Below are positions 33,553 to 37,386 of a stretch of 37,386 bases of DNA, piece by piece (position 1 is the first letter of the stretch; every line of letters begins with the position of its first letter). Below the pieces are notes generated by a model. The model made no database searches. It had not been told where the DNA came from and saw only the letters and a program-made list of their open reading frames with translations. This DNA comes from an uncultured Lachnospiraceae bacterium (GTDB lineage: Bacteria; Bacillota; Clostridia; Lachnospirales; Lachnospiraceae), in the NCBI GenBank assembly GCA_949840805.1, contig CATKXR010000051.1, forward strand, positions 1 to 37,386. Reading direction: 5' to 3'. The translations under genes were made by a program, and so were the position numbers.

Positions 33553-34905
33553 TCAGAAACAAAAAAATCCAAGGCATCCCAGAGATACCACAAACATCAC
33601 TCCCTCTGCCACCGGAACCGCCAGCCATACCCCTGGGATTCCCCACACCCGGGGCAGAACCAGGATACTGCCGGCCAACAGGCCAAAGGTGCGCAAAAAA
33701 GAAAGCACTGCCGACACCCTTCCGTTGGACAATGCGGTGAACATGCCGGAGACGAAAATATTCCACCCGCAGAACAAAAACCCAAAGGAAAAAATCTCAA
33801 AGCCCCCCACCGCAAGCCGATAGACCTCAGATTCTTTTCCCGCAAACATCCCCGCAATAACCCCGCCGCCGGTAATGGAAAAAACGAACACCGCCAGAGA
33901 TGTCACGGCAATAAATCCCATGCTGATACGAAGCACCCTCCTTTGCCGGGCATGGTTTCCGTTCCCGTAATGAAAGCCGATCACCGGGGCAATCCCCATG
34001 GAATAGCCTAAAAACAGCGTATTCAGCAGAAACTGAGAATAGATGAGAATGGTAATGGCCGCAACTCCCTCCTCCCCCGCCAGATCCATCATGGTAATAT
34101 TAAACAGATAGGTGGTCAGAGCCGTTGCCAGCTGGCTCACCATTTCCGAGGATCCGTTTGTGCAGCTTTCCACCACCACCTTCATCCTGCCCGAAACCTG
34201 AGCCCATGCAGGCACGTTTTCTCTTCTCCTCAGGCTCACAAAGAAAAGTGTCCCTTTTCTCCTCATAAAAAAAGCCATCCCTGCTGCCGCCGGAATCAGA
34301 TACCCGATTCCCGTCCCCAGAGCCGCCCCCCGGATTCCCATGCCCAAAGGCACAAGGAAGATATAGTCAAAAACAATATTTGCCACACCAGCCAGAACCG
34401 ACAGTCCCAGCCCCAGTCCCGGCCGGCCGGCTGTCACCAAAAGGTTGGCAAACAAGGTCTGCAAAATATTGGCTGGAATAAAAAAGGCCAGCGCTGTCAG
34501 ATACTCCCTGCAATAGGGAAAGAGCCGGTCACTGGCTCCCAGAAAAGCGATGATTTCCTCCATCCCCAAAAGCCCTGCTGCCAGAAGCATCAGCCCCATA
34601 GCAATCGCCACAATCACCAGCAGGGTAAAATCCTCCCTGGCCTCCTCATTGGCCCCTGCCCCCATTTTCCGGGAGACAATGGCATTTCCTCCCGCTGCCA
34701 GCATGGTTCCCAGGCCAACAGTGAGATTGATCACCGGGCAAACAATATTAATAGCAGAAAGGGCGTCCGTATTCACCAGCTGCGCCACAAAAACAGTGTC
34801 CGTTATCGTGTAAAGCCCCATAAATATCATCATCACAATGGTGGGAAAGGCAAATTTTAACAAGGCCGGGGCATTCCATTCCTGGTCTAAGATATTCCCC
34901 TTCAT
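33553..34905 (-). CDS. MATE-family efflux transporter
   Basis: 450 aa with about twelve membrane segments in two similar halves. The N-terminal block ALLKFAFPTIVMMIFMGLYT, then TDTVFVAQLVNTDALSAIN, the GGGNAIVSRKMGAG-like loop (AAGGNAIVSRKMGAGANEEA) and GRPGLGLGLSVLAGVANIVF fix the family. MATE proteins export drugs and cationic compounds using sodium or proton gradients. The ATG overlaps the stop of the AraC-GNAT gene (ATGA), so regulator and transporter are coupled; substrate unknown. Confidence 0.93.
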   Translation of the reverse strand: MKGNILDQEWNAPALLKFAFPTIVMMIFMGLYTITDTVFVAQLVNTDALSAINIVCPVINLTVGLGTMLAAGGNAIVSRKMGAGANEEAREDFTLLVIVAIAMGLMLLAAGLLGMEEIIAFLGASDRLFPYCREYLTALAFFIPANILQTLFANLLVTAGRPGLGLGLSVLAGVANIVFDYIFLVPLGMGIRGAALGTGIGYLIPAAAGMAFFMRRKGTLFFVSLRRRENVPAWAQVSGRMKVVVESCTNGSSEMVSQLATALTTYLFNITMMDLAGEEGVAAITILIYSQFLLNTLFLGYSMGIAPVIGFHYGNGNHARQRRVLRISMGFIAVTSLAVFVFSITGGGVIAGMFAGKESEVYRLAVGGFEIFSFGFLFCGWNIFVSGMFTALSNGRVSAVLSFLRTFGLLAGSILVLPRVWGIPGVWLAVPVAEGVMFVVSLGCLGFFCF

Positions 34906-35885
34906 ATGCGAACCACCTTTTTGCGTATCACCTTTTGCATTGAATCGGAGATAATCCTGCCGCTTGAACCCGGAACGCCCTTGCCAACTGAACCCTGAGT
35001 ATTGTTGCCCATTGACCCTGTGACTGTCTTCCTCTTTGGTCCCAAGCTTCTCTGTAAAACCATTCTCTGAGTAGGATACCCAAACTCTGTCAAAAACTCC
35101 GCCTCCTCAAAGCCCAGCTCCCTGTATTCCCTTCGCTGCCCCGTATCCGCCGGGTCTCCCTGGCGGAAGGTTGTGATACTGACCTCCTCCACATCACCGG
35201 CAAACCCTTTCTCCATCATAAAATCAAGCAATGCCCCAGCCACTCCTCGATGGCGGTACTGGGGATGCACCCCGAGAAAGTCAATGCTCCCGGCCCGCGC
35301 CTGACAGGAAAAGGCAGCTGCTCCTATGATCACTTCCCCATCCCGCATAAGGATGGCACGCCCGTCCCTCACATAAGACCGGATACTCTCCCGATGCTCC
35401 TCTTCATGAAACCCGGGAAAGCCGTCAAGCACCTGCCGGACAAATGCCATCCACTCCGGGATATTTCCCAAAGCCGCATAAGAGATCTCCCCTGGCCTGC
35501 CCAAACAAACCCCGGGGCTTTTGTTCAGGTCAAAAGCCATCTGCAATGGGTAAAAATCCCGGTTCCTTTTATATTCCCTGGGCGTCCGTTTATACATGGA
35601 CTTAAAAATCCCTGCAAATGCCTGCTGGCTCCCATACCCGGCGCTCAGAGCAATCTCCAGAACCGGCTTTTCTGAGAAAACCAGATGCCTCGCCGCCTCT
35701 GTCAGCTGCCGCCTCCGGATATAATCGTGAATCGTGATATTTGTTGCCTGGGTAAACATGCGGTGCAGGTGAAATTTGGAATAGTGAATATCCATTGCCA
35801 CCCTGTCCAAATCCAGCCTTTCCTGCAGATGGGCTTCGATATAGGCAATCACATTTGTTACGCTTTCAATGTCACAATGATTCAT
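34902..35885 (-). CDS. AraC-type regulator fused to a GNAT acetyltransferase domain
   Basis: 327 aa. Residues 1-105 are an AraC/XylS DNA-binding domain: IEAHLQERLDLDRVAMDIHY, SKFHLHRMFTQATNITIHDY, GYGSQQAFAGIFKSMYKRTP. Residues ~140-280 form a GNAT domain with acetyl-CoA loop (IDFLGVHPQYRHRGVAGALL) and GDVEEVSITTFRQG. A basic, Ser/Gly-rich tail follows. The ATG at 35885 is nine bases after AAGGAG; the ATG at 35930 lies upstream of the predicted transcript start and is unlikely. It is the first gene of an operon with a MATE pump. The acetyltransferase domain could sense or inactivate the compound that the pump exports (inference). Confidence 0.9.
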   Translation of the reverse strand: MNHCDIESVTNVIAYIEAHLQERLDLDRVAMDIHYSKFHLHRMFTQATNITIHDYIRRRQLTEAARHLVFSEKPVLEIALSAGYGSQQAFAGIFKSMYKRTPREYKRNRDFYPLQMAFDLNKSPGVCLGRPGEISYAALGNIPEWMAFVRQVLDGFPGFHEEEHRESIRSYVRDGRAILMRDGEVIIGAAAFSCQARAGSIDFLGVHPQYRHRGVAGALLDFMMEKGFAGDVEEVSITTFRQGDPADTGQRREYRELGFEEAEFLTEFGYPTQRMVLQRSLGPKRKTVTGSMGNNTQGSVGKGVPGSSGRIISDSMQKVIRKKVVRI

Positions 35886-35915
35886 CCGCATCCTCTCCTT
35901 TGCTTTTGCTGTCTC

Positions 35916-35953
35916 AGTATACTGGCACATTCATTTTCAGTCAATTGGCACAA
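35916..35953 (-). promoter_or_regulatory. Promoter and candidate AraC operator of the regulator-MATE operon
   Basis: On the minus strand TTGACT (35939-35944), 17 bp, TATACT (35916-35921). The heptamer TGTGCCA occurs twice as direct repeats (35947-35953 and 35923-35929), 24 bp apart, flanking the -35. AraC-type regulators usually bind such direct repeats, so autoregulation is likely. The predicted leader is only about 25 nt. Confidence 0.7.
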
Positions 35954-36124
35954 AGTCAGATACCCCATAGCAATCTGACGGGACATCAAGCTTGAAGCAC
36001 AACAAACTGCGGGATATGTGGTCTGTCCTAAACAAGCGCCACTGGCACTTAGAACCATTGCCCGCGGAAACAACTTACACAGAATACATTTTCCGTCTGC
36101 CAAGCAGCAGATAAAATTCAGAAT

Positions 36125-36202
36125 TCAGGCAAGTTCCTTTGCAAAATATGAATGTATCAGCAGGATCAGTATAGCAAATAATACGGAAATTGTTTTCATC
36201 AT
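36125..36202 (-). CDS. Possible 25-aa single-pass membrane microprotein
   Basis: A minus-strand frame is open from 36355 to a TGA at 36125-36127. Its only ATG codons are at 36202 and 36199, giving MMKTISVLFAILILL then a short polar tail: one strongly hydrophobic helix. No ribosome-binding site is seen at a proper distance (an AGGAG lies about 26 bases upstream). The frame upstream of the ATG also reads like protein (KSVLLKILAALVPFPVWGGE), so this may be the scrap of a longer gene. No family recognised. Confidence 0.3.
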   Translation of the reverse strand: MMKTISVLFAILILLIHSYFAKELA

Positions 36203-36270
36203 TCTTGCTGCATTTCGGAAAACCGATTCTCCTCCCCAAACAGGAAAAGGTACCAGCGCCGCCAGTATCT

Positions 36271-37386
36271 TTAAAAGAACAGATTTCCCGCTCTCTGAAT
36301 CTGCACCGGCATATGTCCCCTGTATTTCAGGCAGCGCGTATATTCCTGCGCTTTCTCAAGAACACGGATAAATTCCTTCTGTTTGCTTTTATTTTTCAGC
36401 ACAAGTCCCCCTTGCCTTAAATCACTCTCAATCTCCCGGGAATCATACCCCTGGGTCGTCCATGCCCAGATCCGTGCCAGACAGTTTTTTATTTTATTCT
36501 CTCCCCATTGCATTTCCTTCCTCAGAAAATCCTTCAGTTCCCGGTAATGCCGCTCCTTTGATGGATATCCGTTCTGATAACAATCTTTGATTTCGTCCGC
36601 CTCAGGTATGAAGAAATCCCACGGTTCCTGCATTTTTTCTATTTTCTCATAATATCCATCCTTCAAAAAAACCTCCTTAATCACCTTATCCCCATGAATC
36701 ACACAGGGATTCTCCCTCTCCGGAACATCCTGAAAAACCGAATAAAACTCCGACTGCTTAAGGCGATAACCTGGTTTCTTCCGGTACAGCCGCATCACAA
36801 CCGAAGCCGGAGCGCTTCCATAAATCATGGCATGCATATGAATACAAGCCTGCATCCATGTAACCCTCTTCCTCCTGCTCTGAAATTCCGGTGTATTGAT
36901 CCTTTGGTACCTCTCAGCCACTGCCAGCGGAATCTCCACAGTGTCATCCTCATACATTGCCAGATAATTATCCTCATAAAACTGCTCCAGCAATTCCACA
37001 TGCTCGGCCAATGGCTGATGACGTGTTCCGATTGCAACGGCAGCCTCCCATGCCAAAATCTTCTCCTCATCCTGCCCGATAAAATAATCCTCCATCACAT
37101 CTTCTCTCAACAAATGATTCACTATCTTCTCCGCTAACCGGAATTTGCTCAGAGAAGAAATCCCTGACAGCCCGAATTCCTTTCCCAACTGTAACAATTC
37201 CTCCTTATTTTCCCACTGCAGGCGTTCTGTCAGGGAAATGCGGCCTTTATTGGTTTCCTTTAAAGTCTGTTGTTGCTCTTCCTTTGCTCCTTGTTCTTCT
37301 TTTGTCCGTTGCTCTTCTTTTATCCGTTGCCCTTCTTTTGTCCTTTCCCCTTCTTTTGTCCTTTGCTCTTCTTCTGCCCTTTGCCC
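36271..37386 (-). CDS. Protein with Rho-N-like segment and charged repeat tract (5' end outside window)
   Basis: 372 codons are visible and the frame is open to the window edge, so the start lies beyond it. The outermost ~40 residues are a Glu/Lys/Gln/Arg repeat (KEEQRT, KEGERT, KEGQRI), probably helical. Then ENKEELLQLGKEFGLSGISS and LSKFRLAEKIVNHLL resembles the Rho-N/SAP-type helix-extension-helix. The rest (AWEAAVAIGTRHQPLAEHVE; IYGSAPASVVMRLYRKKPGY; CLARIWAWTTQGYDSREIES) is a helical region I do not recognise. A TTG at 37197 could be mistaken for a start, but nothing supports it. Function unknown; nucleic-acid binding is possible from the Rho-N-like part. Confidence 0.75.
   Translation of the reverse strand, partial: GQRAEEEQRTKEGERTKEGQRIKEEQRTKEEQGAKEEQQQTLKETNKGRISLTERLQWENKEELLQLGKEFGLSGISSLSKFRLAEKIVNHLLREDVMEDYFIGQDEEKILAWEAAVAIGTRHQPLAEHVELLEQFYEDNYLAMYEDDTVEIPLAVAERYQRINTPEFQSRRKRVTWMQACIHMHAMIYGSAPASVVMRLYRKKPGYRLKQSEFYSVFQDVPERENPCVIHGDKVIKEVFLKDGYYEKIEKMQEPWDFFIPEADEIKDCYQNGYPSKERHYRELKDFLRKEMQWGENKIKNCLARIWAWTTQGYDSREIESDLRQGGLVLKNKSKQKEFIRVLEKAQEYTRCLKYRGHMPVQIQRAGNLFF

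Noticed and set aside
35882..36103. Minus-strand 73-codon open frame upstream of the AraC-GNAT gene
   Set aside because: It overlaps the promoter and start of that gene, has no ribosome-binding site and no family resemblance.

Overview
The window looks like a chromosomal segment of a spore-forming anaerobic Firmicute, most likely Lachnospiraceae (Clostridium cluster XIVa). The clues are an alpha/beta-type small acid-soluble spore protein, anaerobic cobalamin genes (cbiD, cbiG), a single-chain PurL, a BaiN/HI0933-like flavoprotein followed by cmk, ispH and rpsA, and several clostridial families (DUF1700, DUF4097, DUF1703-type ATPase). Most core genes lie on the minus strand. The genus is not resolved from sequence alone.

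Layout. 1-253: truncated copy of a palindromic repeat. 254-3616: LysR regulator converging on a Rad3/DinG-type helicase fused to a RecB-like nuclease domain. 3715-4096: HPr/Crh-like gene with its own promoter and terminator. 4401-6754: cbiD-cbiG pair. 6905-7840: decayed DUF1703-type ATPase gene abutting a degenerate repeat copy. 7853-9132: secreted cell-wall-binding-repeat protein and the spore protein. 9292-11912: PadR-DUF1700-DUF4097-PspC envelope-response module with a consensus promoter whose core overlaps a perfect dyad. 12005-24942: a run of minus-strand housekeeping genes, purL, aspartate kinase, M28-like lipoprotein, polyphosphate:AMP phosphotransferase, HI0933-like flavoprotein, cmk, ispH and rpsA, ending in a strong terminator. 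25087-25605: GNAT acetyltransferase.

25666-33534 is an accessory island. It opens with three back-to-back long palindromes. Then comes an AT-richer plus-strand operon encoding an ABC-like ATPase and a zinc-type HNH nuclease, read here as a large Septu-like (PtuA/PtuB-like) antiphage module. An acyltransferase, IS110 and IS630 remnants and a 5'-truncated DUF4143 ATPase gene follow. From 33514 ordinary sequence resumes with an operon of an AraC-GNAT fusion regulator and a MATE exporter. A possible tiny membrane ORF and a gene with a Rho-N-like segment and a charged repeat tract run to the window end.

The observations most worth following up are the ATPase-HNH pair, the nested palindromic repeat family (three copies, with a reading frame that stays open in all of them), the PadR promoter/operator, and a peptidase-family lipoprotein whose active site looks degenerate. 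No rRNA, tRNA or CRISPR array was recognised.
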